From Buttiauxella izardii (lineage in GTDB: Bacteria; Pseudomonadota; Gammaproteobacteria; Enterobacterales; Enterobacteriaceae): DNA of 64,000 nt. The notes beneath the pieces are model-generated. The model was not told the DNA's origin, did not search any database, and saw nothing but the letters and a program-made list of their open reading frames with translations. Positions 40,448-48,696 of the stretch are shown in pieces (position 1 is the first letter of the stretch; each line of letters begins with the position of its first letter). The position numbers were made by a program, and so were the translations under genes. Location: assembly GCF_003601925.1 (NCBI RefSeq), contig NZ_QZWH01000022.1, positions 124,001 through 188,000 on the forward strand. The letters are read 5' to 3'.

Positions 40448-41059
40448 ATGACAAGTATGTTATTAAAATCCGGCGCTTTTATACTTCTGTTAATTCTCAT
40501 CTATACCGGCGTTAGCACGGCAGACAGAATGACCTGGCTGATGGAAGTGACTCCAGTCATCATTATTGTTCCTGTGCTTTTAGCGACTTACTCGCGTTTC
40601 CCACTGACCCCGCTGCTCTATGTTTTAATCTTCCTGCACGCCATTATTTTGATGGTCGGCGGTTTGTACACCTACGCCAAAGTGCCGATTGGTTTTGATG
40701 TTCAGGCACTCTTTGGCTTAAGCCGTAACCCGTACGACAAACTCGGCCACTTTTTCCAGGGGTTAGTTCCGGCGCTGGCTGCGCGTGAGATTCTGATTCG
40801 TGGGGGCTATGTTCGCGGGCGCAAAATGGTCGCGTTTCTGGTGTGTTGCATCGCACTGGCGATAAGCGCGTTGTACGAACTTATCGAATGGGCGGCAGCG
40901 CTAGCTTTAGGGCAGGGAGCGGATGAGTTTTTAGGGACGCAGGGCGATATTTGGGACACGCAATCCGATATGTTTTGCGCACTTCTCGGCGCGCTGACCA
41001 CAGTTTTAGTTCTGCAATTCTGGCACACCAGGCAATTGCTTAAACTGCCAAATTCGTGA
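40448..41059 (+). CDS. DUF2238 (YjdF-like) inner membrane protein
   Basis: 203 residues, about six predicted membrane helices (for example AFILLLILIYTGVS, TPVIIIVPVLLATY, LLYVLIFLHAIILMVGGLY). Polar motifs LSRNPYDKLGHFFQGL, ALYELIEWAAA and QGDIWDTQSDMFCALLG place charged residues in membrane segments, as in E. coli YjdF (DUF2238), function unknown. It is not found between serA and fau in E. coli. Its 3' end overlaps the 3' end of fau by 54 bp tail to tail. Confidence 0.85.
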   Translation: MTSMLLKSGAFILLLILIYTGVSTADRMTWLMEVTPVIIIVPVLLATYSRFPLTPLLYVLIFLHAIILMVGGLYTYAKVPIGFDVQALFGLSRNPYDKLGHFFQGLVPALAAREILIRGGYVRGRKMVAFLVCCIALAISALYELIEWAAALALGQGADEFLGTQGDIWDTQSDMFCALLGALTTVLVLQFWHTRQLLKLPNS

Positions 41060-41635
41060 AGGCGTGACGATAGCGGGCAAGGGAATATCCCATTGCTCGC
41101 TGGGTAACGCCGGAACGTGCTGGCAATCATGCGCCAGCCCAACCGGCCATAAACCGTGCTGCTGCCAGTTCTGCAACGTCCTGTCGTAGAAACCACCACC
41201 CATTCCCAACCGTTGCCCTTGCTCGTCAAACGCCACTAACGGCGTGATCAGCACATCCAGTTTATCCAACGGCAATACGTCGCGGACATCCAGTTTAGGT
41301 TCAAGGATTTTCAGACGATTCATCACCAGATGGCTGTTTTCTGCGTAGCGCAGAAACAACAAATTGCCTTTGCTGAAAGGATGTAAAACAGGCAGGTAAA
41401 CCGTTTTCCCCGCTTTCCACAACGCGCGAATCAGTGGCGTGGTATCTAGCTCACCATCAAACGACAAAAACACCGCCACCGTTGAAGCATGCACAATAGG
41501 TTCGTAAGCCAGCATGCGTTTAGCTGCAAGTTCTGCGAATTGGTGTTGTTCAGTGGGCGTGAGTTGTCGGCGACGTTGCCGAATGTGTTGTCTGATTTCT
41601 TGCCGAAGCGATGGGATTAGCTGAGTTTTTGTCAT
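41006..41635 (-). CDS. fau: 5-formyltetrahydrofolate cyclo-ligase
   Basis: ATP-dependent conversion of 5-formyl-THF to 5,10-methenyl-THF, recycling a folate storage form. 209 residues. Core motifs: RQEIRQHIRQRRRQLT, FLSFDGELDTTPLI and the signature LVAFDEQGQRLGMGGGFYDRTL. The C-terminus after VTPSRIWQF is about ten residues longer than in E. coli and runs into the convergent DUF2238 gene. Lies just downstream of 6S RNA on the same strand and is cotranscribed with it in E. coli. Confidence 0.95.
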   Translation of the reverse strand: MTKTQLIPSLRQEIRQHIRQRRRQLTPTEQHQFAELAAKRMLAYEPIVHASTVAVFLSFDGELDTTPLIRALWKAGKTVYLPVLHPFSKGNLLFLRYAENSHLVMNRLKILEPKLDVRDVLPLDKLDVLITPLVAFDEQGQRLGMGGGFYDRTLQNWQQHGLWPVGLAHDCQHVPALPSEQWDIPLPAIVTPSRIWQFKQLPGVPELQN

Positions 41636-41661
41636 GGGAATGACTGGTTTGGTAGAAAGAG

Positions 41662-41845
41662 GGAATCTCCGAGATGCCGCCGCAGGCTGTAACCCTTGAA
41701 CCCTTGGTTCAAGGTGAGTGCAGCGTCAGAATCATCAGGCTTCTCGGACGGACCGAGCATGCTCACAGACTCTGGAGCACCACACTCTTGTGGTATGAAA
41801 TATCGGCTCAGGGGACTGGCCCGCTTGCAAACATCTCAGAGAAAT
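41662..41845 (-). ncRNA. ssrS: 6S RNA
   Basis: 184 nt on the minus strand, exactly the E. coli length, from ATTTCTCTGAGATGTT at 41845 to GGCATCTCGGAGATTCC at 41662. The two ends pair to close the rod. The sequence around GAGCCGATATTTCATACCAC and GCATGCTCGGTCCGTCCGAG is as in E. coli, including the central-bubble region that mimics an open promoter and binds sigma70 RNA polymerase. The order zapA-ssrS-fau is conserved. Confidence 0.97.
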
Positions 41846-41886
41846 TTGGTCTTCAAAGTTACTCTACCATAGGTAACTGCGAAGTG

Positions 41887-42216
41887 TTATTCAAAATTTG
41901 GACCTTGTCTTTCTGTTATGCGACCTTGCTCAAGCAACGCTTGTTCGATGGTCTGCTGTAACATCCGAATACGTTCTTCCATGTTGGAAGCGTAGTCGCG
42001 GGTTTTCGATTTTTCCTGAGCCAACTCGTAGCAAATATTCAGTGCTGCGATGAAAACTAACTGCTCAGTATTTGTGACTCTAGTGCGAACTTTTAAATCT
42101 TGCAACCGCTGATCGAGCTCTTGAGCCGCAAGATTCAGTGCATCCTGTTGTTCAGGCGGACAATTCACGCGCAATGAACGACCGAAAATTTGGATATCGA
42201 CTGGTTGTGCAGACAT
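41887..42216 (-). CDS. zapA: ZapA, cell division protein (Z-ring stabiliser)
   Basis: 109 residues as in E. coli. Binds and bundles FtsZ and links to ZapB. N-terminal FtsZ-binding domain ([19 protein letters not shown]) then a helical coiled-coil C-terminal half ([33 protein letters not shown]) for tetramer formation. Divergent from ygfB and upstream of 6S RNA. Confidence 0.96.
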   Translation of the reverse strand: MSAQPVDIQIFGRSLRVNCPPEQQDALNLAAQELDQRLQDLKVRTRVTNTEQLVFIAALNICYELAQEKSKTRDYASNMEERIRMLQQTIEQALLEQGRITERQGPNFE

Positions 42217-42384
42217 GCCACCTTCCTGCTGTTAACTCGCCTGCCTCTCGCTAAACCGTGTCTGGTCACGAAAGGGGCGTCACTATAGCTATCCCGAAAT
42301 GAAGATACAAGCCCTTTTCTGGTGCCTTTGGGTCCCTGGTGGTAGCATAACATGAACTATCACTGCCAACGATGGCGAATGCGC

Positions 42385-42963
42385 ATGTCTATACAGAACA
42401 CTATGCCTGACTATGACTTAGTCGGCCAACTACTGAACCAACAAGGTGTGGGTCTTACGGCCTCGGAAATGCACGGCCTAATCAGCGGAATGCTGTGCGG
42501 CGGCAACAAAGACACCACCTGGCAACCGCTGTTGCATGACTTGACCAACGAAGGCTTAGCCTTTGGGCAAAACCTTGCCGATACCCTGCGCCAGATGCAC
42601 GCTGCAACCAGTGACGCGCTGGAAGACGACGGCTTTATGTTCCAGCTTTATCTGCCTGAAGGCGACGAAGCGACGGTATTTCACCGTGCCGACGAACTGG
42701 CAGGCTGGGTAAACCACTTCCTGCTGGGACTCGGTGTCACGCAAACTAAGCTCGATAAAGTCACCGGCGAAACCGGCGAAGCTATCGACGATCTGCGTAA
42801 CATCGCGCAACTGGGCTACGACGAAGACGAAGATCAAGAAGAGCTGGAAATGTCGCTCGAAGAGATTATCGAGTACGTGCGTGTTGCCGCATTGCTGTGC
42901 CACGACACCTTTACTCGCCCGGTTCCGACTGCGCCGGAAGTGCAGAAACCAACGCTACACTAA
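42385..42963 (+). CDS. ygfB: YgfB, UPF0149 family protein
   Basis: 192 residues from ATG 42385 ([13 protein letters not shown]), the start that aligns with E. coli YgfB; the longer reading from 42352 is excluded. All-helical UPF0149 fold; the acidic segment [21 protein letters not shown] is nearly invariant. In Pseudomonas a homologue modulates AmpDh3 and beta-lactam resistance, but the enterobacterial role is unknown. First gene of ygfB-pepP-ubiH-ubiI. Confidence 0.94.
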   Translation: MSIQNTMPDYDLVGQLLNQQGVGLTASEMHGLISGMLCGGNKDTTWQPLLHDLTNEGLAFGQNLADTLRQMHAATSDALEDDGFMFQLYLPEGDEATVFHRADELAGWVNHFLLGLGVTQTKLDKVTGETGEAIDDLRNIAQLGYDEDEDQEELEMSLEEIIEYVRVAALLCHDTFTRPVPTAPEVQKPTLH

Positions 42964-42987
42964 TAACAATAAGCTTCAGGAGGTGTG

Positions 42988-44304
42988 ATGAATCAGCACG
43001 AATTTCTCCGTCGCCGTCAGGCGTTGTTGGCCAAAATGGCACCGGCTAGCGCGGCGCTTATCTTTGCCGCACCCGAGGCCACTCGCAGCGCAGACAGCGA
43101 ATATCCGTATCGCCAAAGTAGCGATTTCTGGTACTTCACGGGGTTCAACGAACCTGAAGCTGTATTGGTGTTGATTAAAAGCGACGAAACCCACAACCAC
43201 AGCGTGCTGTTTAACCGCCTGCGCGATAAAACCGCTGAAATCTGGTTTGGTCGCCGTCTTGGGCAGGAAGCCGCTCCTGAAAAACTGGGCGTCGATCGTG
43301 CGCTGGCGTTCTCCGAAATCGGCGAGCAGTTGCACCAATTGCTGAACGGTCTGGATGTGGTCTACCACGCGCAGGGCGAATACGCTTATGCCGATACGAT
43401 TGTTTTTGCCGCACTCGACAAACTTCGCCGTGGCTCGCGCCAGAATTTGACCGCACCTGTCACGCTGACTGACTGGCGTCCGTGGGTTCACGAACAGCGC
43501 TTGTTTAAGTCCGAAGAAGAAATTATCGCGATGCGCCGCGCCGGGGAAATCACCGCGCTGGCGCATACTCGAGCGATGGAAAAATGCCGTCCGGGCATGT
43601 TTGAATATCAGCTTGAAGGCGAAATCCTTCACGAATTTAACCGCCACGGCGCACGTTTCCCGTCGTACAACACGATTGTCGGCAGCGGTGAAAACGCCTG
43701 CATCCTGCATTACACCGAAAACGAGAGCCAAATGCGCGATGGCGATTTGGTGTTGATCGACGCCGGTTGTGAATATCAAGGCTACGCTGGCGATATCACG
43801 CGCACCTTCCCGGTCAACGGCAAATTTAGCGCACCGCAGCGCGAAATTTACGACATCGTTCTCGAATCACTGGAAACGGCTCTTCAGCTTTACCGCCCAG
43901 GCACTTCCATGCAGGAAGTCACCACGCAAGTCGTGCGCATTATGGTGACCGACCTGGTGAAGCTCGGCATCCTCAAGGGTGAAGTCGATAAACTGATTGC
44001 GGAAAACGCCCATCGCCCGTTCTTTATGCACGGCCTGAGCCACTGGCTGGGGCTGGATGTGCACGACGTCGGCGCGTACGGGCAGGATCGTTCTCGCCTG
44101 CTTGAGCCGGGAATGGTCATCACCGTTGAACCAGGCTTGTATATTGCGCCAGACGCAGACGTTCCTGCGCAGTATCGCGGCATCGGTATTCGCATCGAAG
44201 ACGACATTCTGATCACTGCCGACGGTAACGAAAACCTGACTGCCAGCGTGGTGAAAGCGGCCGACGATATTGAAGCACTCATGGCGGCGGCGCGTCAGTC
44301 ATGA
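42988..44304 (+). CDS. pepP: Xaa-Pro aminopeptidase P (aminopeptidase P II)
   Basis: Mn-dependent M24B peptidase removing N-terminal residues before proline. 438 residues from ATG 42988; a GTG one codon before overlaps the AGGAGG. N-terminal creatinase-like domain with SDFWYFTGFNEPEAV, then the pita-bread domain: metal ligands in LIDAGCEYQGYAGDITRTF, HGLSHWLGLDVHDVG, VEPGLYI and GIRIEDD. It overlaps ubiH by ATGA, so translation is coupled. Confidence 0.96.
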   Translation: MNQHEFLRRRQALLAKMAPASAALIFAAPEATRSADSEYPYRQSSDFWYFTGFNEPEAVLVLIKSDETHNHSVLFNRLRDKTAEIWFGRRLGQEAAPEKLGVDRALAFSEIGEQLHQLLNGLDVVYHAQGEYAYADTIVFAALDKLRRGSRQNLTAPVTLTDWRPWVHEQRLFKSEEEIIAMRRAGEITALAHTRAMEKCRPGMFEYQLEGEILHEFNRHGARFPSYNTIVGSGENACILHYTENESQMRDGDLVLIDAGCEYQGYAGDITRTFPVNGKFSAPQREIYDIVLESLETALQLYRPGTSMQEVTTQVVRIMVTDLVKLGILKGEVDKLIAENAHRPFFMHGLSHWLGLDVHDVGAYGQDRSRLLEPGMVITVEPGLYIAPDADVPAQYRGIGIRIEDDILITADGNENLTASVVKAADDIEALMAAARQS

Positions 44305-45479
44305 GCGTGATTATTGTCGGTGGTGGTATGGCGGGCGCGACGCTTGCGCTGGCGATATCGCATCTAACCCACGGAAAACTGCCGGTTCATTTGATTGAAG
44401 CGGCTGCGCCAGAATCAGCCGCGCATCCCGGTTTTGATGCCCGCGCGATAGCCATTGCCCAGGGAACCTGCCAGCAATTAACGCGTATTGGCGTGTGGCC
44501 TGCGATTAAAGATTGCGCGACGGCGATTACCTCCGTCCATGTCAGCGACCGGGGCCATGCGGGTTTTGTGACTCTCGAAGCGCAGGATTACCAAATCCCG
44601 GCATTAGGGCAAGTCGTTGAACTGCACGATATCGGTTTGCGTTTATTCGCCCTGCTGCGCAAAGCGCCAGGCGTGACGGTACACTGCCCGCAGCGTGTCG
44701 CGTCATTCACTCGTGAGAGCGATAAAGTCAGCGTTCAACTTGATAATGGCGAGCTGATTGAAGGCAAATTGCTGGTGGCGGCAGATGGTTCGCGCTCACC
44801 GCTTGCCGCGCAGTGCGGCATCACCTGGCAGCAGCAGGATTACCAACAAGTGGCGGTGATCGCTAATATCACGACCTCGCAACCGCATAACGGGCGCGCG
44901 TTCGAGCGTTTCACCGAGCATGGCCCGCTGGCGATGTTGCCGATGTCAGACGGGCGCTGTTCGCTGGTTTGGTGCCAGCCGCGTGAAGCTCAGGCGGAAA
45001 TCGCCCAGTGGAGCGACGAGAAATTCTGCAATGAGCTGCAACGCGCATTTGGCTGGCGGCTTGGGCGCATCACGCATGCCGGTGCGCGCTCGCAATATCC
45101 ACTGGCGCTGACCACCGCTTCGCAGCCGGTTTCGCACCGCGTTGCGCTGGTGGGCAATGCCGCACAAACGCTGCATCCGATTGCCGGGCAAGGTTTCAAC
45201 CTCGGGCTGCGCGATGTTATGTCGCTGGCGGAAGATTTAGCCGCAGCTCATGAAGCTTCACAAGATGTCGGTAGTTATGCGGTGCTGGCGCAATATCAGC
45301 AGCGCCGCTATGAAGATAAAAATGCCACCATTGGCGTGACCGATGGCTTAGTTCAGTTGTTCGCCAATCGTTGGGCTCCGCTGGTCGTGGGGCGCAATTT
45401 GGGTTTGATTGCGATGGAACATTTCACCCCGGCGCGTGATGTGCTGGCGGGGCGTACTCTCGGCTGGGTTGCGCGTTAA
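44301..45479 (+). CDS. ubiH: UbiH, 2-octaprenyl-6-methoxyphenol hydroxylase
   Basis: 392 residues; class A flavoprotein mono-oxygenase of aerobic ubiquinone synthesis. FAD-binding GXGXXG-type motif SVIIVGGGMAGATLALAI at the N-terminus, DG motif LVAADGSRSPL near residue 155, and the second FAD motif GNAAQTLHPIAGQGFNLGLRD at about 285-305. Overlaps pepP by four bases; ubiI follows after 26 bp, so the two hydroxylases are probably made from one mRNA. Confidence 0.95.
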   Translation: MSVIIVGGGMAGATLALAISHLTHGKLPVHLIEAAAPESAAHPGFDARAIAIAQGTCQQLTRIGVWPAIKDCATAITSVHVSDRGHAGFVTLEAQDYQIPALGQVVELHDIGLRLFALLRKAPGVTVHCPQRVASFTRESDKVSVQLDNGELIEGKLLVAADGSRSPLAAQCGITWQQQDYQQVAVIANITTSQPHNGRAFERFTEHGPLAMLPMSDGRCSLVWCQPREAQAEIAQWSDEKFCNELQRAFGWRLGRITHAGARSQYPLALTTASQPVSHRVALVGNAAQTLHPIAGQGFNLGLRDVMSLAEDLAAAHEASQDVGSYAVLAQYQQRRYEDKNATIGVTDGLVQLFANRWAPLVVGRNLGLIAMEHFTPARDVLAGRTLGWVAR

Positions 45480-45505
45480 AACAGGTTTTTTTAAGGAGAG
45501 TCAAT

Positions 45506-46708
45506 TTGCAAAGCGTTGATGTAGCGATTGTTGGTGGTGGCATGGTGGGACTGGCGGTTGCCTGCGGTTTGCAAGGCAGCGGCTTGCGTGTCGCGGTGCT
45601 GGAGAACCATCTTCCGCAGCCGCTGGCACCAGAATCTGCACCCGCATTACGCGTTTCGGCCATCAACGCCGCCAGCGAAAAGTTGCTGACTCACCTTGGC
45701 GCGTGGCCGAAAATTATCGCCCAACGCGCCAGTTGCTATCACGGCATGGAAGTGTGGGATCAAGACAGTTTCGGGCATATTGCTTTTGATGACAAATCCT
45801 ATGGTTTCAGCCATTTGGGCCACATCATTGAAAACTCGGTTATCCATCATGCTTTGTGGCAACGCGCTGAGCAGTGCAGCGATGTAACGTTAATGGCTCC
45901 TGCGGAATTACTGCAAGTGGCCTGGGGCGAAAACGAAGCTTTTATCACGCTCAAAGACGGTGCAATGCTCACTGCGCGTCTGGTCGTTGGCGCAGATGGC
46001 GCAAATTCCTGGCTGCGTAAACAAGCCGATATCCCGCTGACATTTTGGGATTATCGCCATCACGCGCTGGTTGCCACGATTCGTACTGCTGAACCCCATC
46101 AGGCTGTGGCTCGCCAGGTGTTTCATGGCGACGGCATTCTGGCGTTCCTGCCGTTAAGTGACCCGCATTTGTGTTCGATTGTCTGGTCGTTGCCGCCGCT
46201 GGAAGCCGAGCGTTTGCAGCAGGCGAGTGCTGAAGAGTTTAACCAGGCATTATCCGTGGCATTCGATCTGCGTCTGGGTTTGTGCAGCGTGGAAAGCGAA
46301 CGCCAGATATTCCCGCTGACCGGCCGTTATGCGCGCAATTTTGCCGCTCATCGCCTGGCGCTGGTGGGTGATGCCGCACACACTATCCATCCATTAGCCG
46401 GGCAGGGCGTGAACCTGGGCTTTATGGACGCCGCTGAACTGATTGACGAAGTGCGTCGCTTGCACAGCCAGGGCAAAGATATCGGGCAGTATTTGTATCT
46501 GCGCCGCTACGAACGTAGCCGCAAACATAGTGCTGCAATGATGCTTGCCAGCATGCAGGGCTTCCGTGATCTGTTTGCCGGAAGCAATCCGGCGAAGAAA
46601 CTGCTGCGTGATATTGGCCTGAAACTGGCGGATACGCTGCCAGGGGTAAAACCGCAACTGGTTAAGCAGGCAATGGGCCTACACGATTTACCTGATTGGT
46701 TAAGATAA
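45506..46708 (+). CDS. ubiI: UbiI, 2-octaprenylphenol hydroxylase (C5)
   Basis: 400 residues, as in E. coli UbiI (VisC). Start is TTG at 45506 with AGGAG seven bases before it; the reading MQSVDVAIVGGGMVGLAV aligns with E. coli. Flavoprotein with ADGANSWLRKQADIPLTFW and GDAAHTIHPLAGQGVNLGFMD as FAD motifs. Adds the C5 hydroxyl in aerobic ubiquinone synthesis. Last gene of the pepP-ubi group; a hairpin follows the stop. Confidence 0.95.
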   Translation: MQSVDVAIVGGGMVGLAVACGLQGSGLRVAVLENHLPQPLAPESAPALRVSAINAASEKLLTHLGAWPKIIAQRASCYHGMEVWDQDSFGHIAFDDKSYGFSHLGHIIENSVIHHALWQRAEQCSDVTLMAPAELLQVAWGENEAFITLKDGAMLTARLVVGADGANSWLRKQADIPLTFWDYRHHALVATIRTAEPHQAVARQVFHGDGILAFLPLSDPHLCSIVWSLPPLEAERLQQASAEEFNQALSVAFDLRLGLCSVESERQIFPLTGRYARNFAAHRLALVGDAAHTIHPLAGQGVNLGFMDAAELIDEVRRLHSQGKDIGQYLYLRRYERSRKHSAAMMLASMQGFRDLFAGSNPAKKLLRDIGLKLADTLPGVKPQLVKQAMGLHDLPDWLR

Positions 46709-46718
46709 CTACGTCACA

Positions 46719-46747
46719 TTTCCCTTTCTTTTTATTGGAAAGGGAAA
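46719..46747 (+). terminator. Hairpin after ubiI
   Basis: TTTCCCTTTC-(9 nt)-GAAAGGGAAA, a perfect 10-bp stem about 10 bp past the ubiI stop, no T-tract after it. Likely end-of-operon hairpin. Confidence 0.5.
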
Positions 46748-47024
46748 CACCCCCCTCATTTGAAAAATTCTAATCTCACCGGTTATTTCGGATTACTTTT
46801 TCTCATCCCACGTTTTTAGCGATGTAGTGAATTTGTTTCTGAAATGGTGGTAAATGTTAGCTAACGCTAAATTCTGACGAAAACACTTCCTGTTTATGCG
46901 TAGTGTCTCGCATTTTTCCAGATGAATGCTCTGCATCATGTGCCTCCTGTTTTGGTCATAAGCTAATGCAATGACCGTTTTAGCCTTATGGTTTACTCCC
47001 TCATTCAATGGTAAGTTCAGGCAA

Positions 47025-47040
47025 AAGGTAACGTTTGCGT
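47025..47040. promoter_or_regulatory. PurR-like operator of gcvTHP
   Basis: AAGGTAACGTTTGCGT matches the PurR consensus ACGCAAACGTTTNCGT strongly in its right half (AACGTTTGCGT). It lies about 90-105 bp before gcvT; E. coli gcv is PurR-repressed. Confidence 0.55.
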
Positions 47041-47129
47041 CGCTATCGGGATCGGTGGCGATGCTGGGTTTCGTCTGACGAAAAGAAAAGCGAACAGCGC
47101 TTTTCAACCAGATGGTTAAAGAGGAAAAA

Positions 47130-48227
47130 ATGACTCAAAAGACCCCTTTGTTTGAACAGCACAATCTCTGCGGTGCGCGCATGGTGGATTTCCACGGCTG
47201 GATGATGCCATTGCACTATGGCTCGCAGATTGATGAGCACCACGCGGTGCGTAACGATGCCGGGATGTTTGATGTTTCCCACATGACTATCGTTGACCTG
47301 AAAGGTGCCCGTACTCGCGAATTCCTGCGTTACTTAGTGGCAAACGACGTTGCCAAACTTACCCAACCGGGTAAAGCCCTCTACACCGCCATGCTCAACG
47401 CTTCCGGCGGTGTTATCGATGATCTGATTATCTATTTCCAGACCGAAGATTTCTTCCGCCTGGTGGTGAACTCTGCCACCCGTGAAAAAGACCTGGCCTG
47501 GATTAATCAACACGCCGAACCGTTCTCTGTTTCTGTCACCGTGCGTGACGACCTGTCGCTGATTGCCGTTCAGGGGCCAAACGCACAGGCTAAAGCCGCG
47601 CAGTTGTTTACCGAAGAACAGCGCAAAGCCGTTGCTGGCATGAAGCCATTCTTTGGCGTTCAGGCGGGTGATTTGTTCATTGCGACGACGGGTTACACCG
47701 GAGAAGCAGGCTACGAAATCGCCATGCCAAACGAAAAAGCGGCCGAGTTTTGGGCGCAACTGGTTGAGATTGGCGTGAAGCCATGCGGCCTGGGCGCGCG
47801 CGATACCCTGCGCCTGGAATCGGGCATGAACTTATACAGCCAGGAAATGGACGAAGGCGTTTCACCGCTGGCCGCCAACATGGGCTGGACTATCGCCTGG
47901 CAGCCTGAAGACCGTGATTTCATCGGCCGTGGAGCACTCGAAGCCCAGCGCGAGAAAGGCACCGAGCAGCTTGTTGGTTTGATCATGACGGAAAAAGGCG
48001 TATTACGTAATGAGCTGCCTGTCCGTTTTACTGACGAATCCGGCAACATCCACGAGGGTGTCATTACCAGTGGAACCTTCTCGCCAACATTGGGCTACAG
48101 CATCGCGCTGGCGCGTGTTCCGGCAGGCATTGGCGAAACGGCGATTGTGCAAATCCGTAACCGCGAAATGCCGGTTAAGGTGACGAAACCCATTTTTGTT
48201 CGCGGCGGAAAAGCTGTCGCGCAGTGA
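47130..48227 (+). CDS. gcvT: Glycine cleavage T-protein (aminomethyltransferase)
   Basis: 365 residues from ATG 47130 ([20 protein letters not shown]); the six upstream codons are excluded because AGAGG lies inside them. Transfers the methylene group from aminomethyl-lipoyl GcvH to tetrahydrofolate, releasing ammonia. Folate-binding segments [13 protein letters not shown] and [20 protein letters not shown] are conserved. First gene of gcvTHP. Confidence 0.97.
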   Translation: MTQKTPLFEQHNLCGARMVDFHGWMMPLHYGSQIDEHHAVRNDAGMFDVSHMTIVDLKGARTREFLRYLVANDVAKLTQPGKALYTAMLNASGGVIDDLIIYFQTEDFFRLVVNSATREKDLAWINQHAEPFSVSVTVRDDLSLIAVQGPNAQAKAAQLFTEEQRKAVAGMKPFFGVQAGDLFIATTGYTGEAGYEIAMPNEKAAEFWAQLVEIGVKPCGLGARDTLRLESGMNLYSQEMDEGVSPLAANMGWTIAWQPEDRDFIGRGALEAQREKGTEQLVGLIMTEKGVLRNELPVRFTDESGNIHEGVITSGTFSPTLGYSIALARVPAGIGETAIVQIRNREMPVKVTKPIFVRGGKAVAQ

Positions 48228-48249
48228 TTTTGAAATCAGGAGAAAAACA

Positions 48250-48639
48250 ATGAGCAATGTGCCAAACGAATTGAAATACAGCAAAGAGCACGAGTGGCTG
48301 CGTAAAGAAGCTGATGGGACTTACACCGTCGGTATCACCGAGCACGCGCAAGAGCTGCTGGGCGACATGGTGTTTGTTGACCTGCCAGAAGTGGGCGCAA
48401 CGGTTAGCACTGGCGATGATTGCGCCGTGGCTGAATCTGTCAAAGCGGCTTCTGATATTTACGCGCCAATCAGCGGTGAGATCATCGCAGTTAACACCGA
48501 GCTGAGCGATTCACCAGAGCTTATCAACAGCGAGCCGTACGCGGCGGGTTGGATCTTCAAGATCAAAGCGAGCGACGAGTCCGAACTGGATGGTTTGCTG
48601 GATGCAACCGCGTACGAAGCTCTGTTAGAAGACGAATAA
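48250..48639 (+). CDS. gcvH: Glycine cleavage H-protein (lipoyl carrier)
   Basis: 129 residues as in E. coli, from ATG 48250 ([17 protein letters not shown]). Carries lipoate on Lys65 in [15 protein letters not shown] and shuttles the aminomethyl group between P and T proteins. 22 bp after gcvT. A GC-rich stem-loop at 48649-48672 follows before gcvP. Confidence 0.97.
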   Translation: MSNVPNELKYSKEHEWLRKEADGTYTVGITEHAQELLGDMVFVDLPEVGATVSTGDDCAVAESVKAASDIYAPISGEIIAVNTELSDSPELINSEPYAAGWIFKIKASDESELDGLLDATAYEALLEDE

Positions 48640-48648
48640 ATCTTTTAT

Positions 48649-48672
48649 CCCCTCATCCTTTCGGGTGAGGGG
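48649..48672 (+). repeat. Short CCCTCA...TGAGGG palindrome between gcvH and gcvP
   Basis: CCCCTCATCC-TTT-CGGGTGAGGGG, an intra-operon hairpin resembling a minimal copy of the CCCTCACCC repeat family. It may lower or protect the mRNA at the gcvH/gcvP junction. Confidence 0.6.
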
Positions 48673-48696
48673 AAAACACTTCAGGAATCACCGCTC

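Larger units (their letters stand above)
46709..47129. promoter_or_regulatory. gcv operon control region
   Basis: 421 bp between ubiI and gcvT. Contains the 10-bp hairpin after ubiI (46719-46747) and a PurR-like site at 47025-47040. In E. coli GcvA, GcvR, Lrp and PurR act here; the Lrp and GcvA sites cannot be defined by eye. A 104-codon minus-strand frame crosses it but looks spurious. Confidence 0.6.

Noticed and set aside
42976..43779. Minus-strand open frame of 267 codons opposite pepP
   Set aside because: Shadow of pepP with no motif.
46793..47107. 104-codon minus-strand frame in the gcv control region
   Set aside because: Overlaps the expected gcvT promoter and PurR-like site; no recognised relative and no convincing ribosome site. 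Could be revisited with ribosome profiling.
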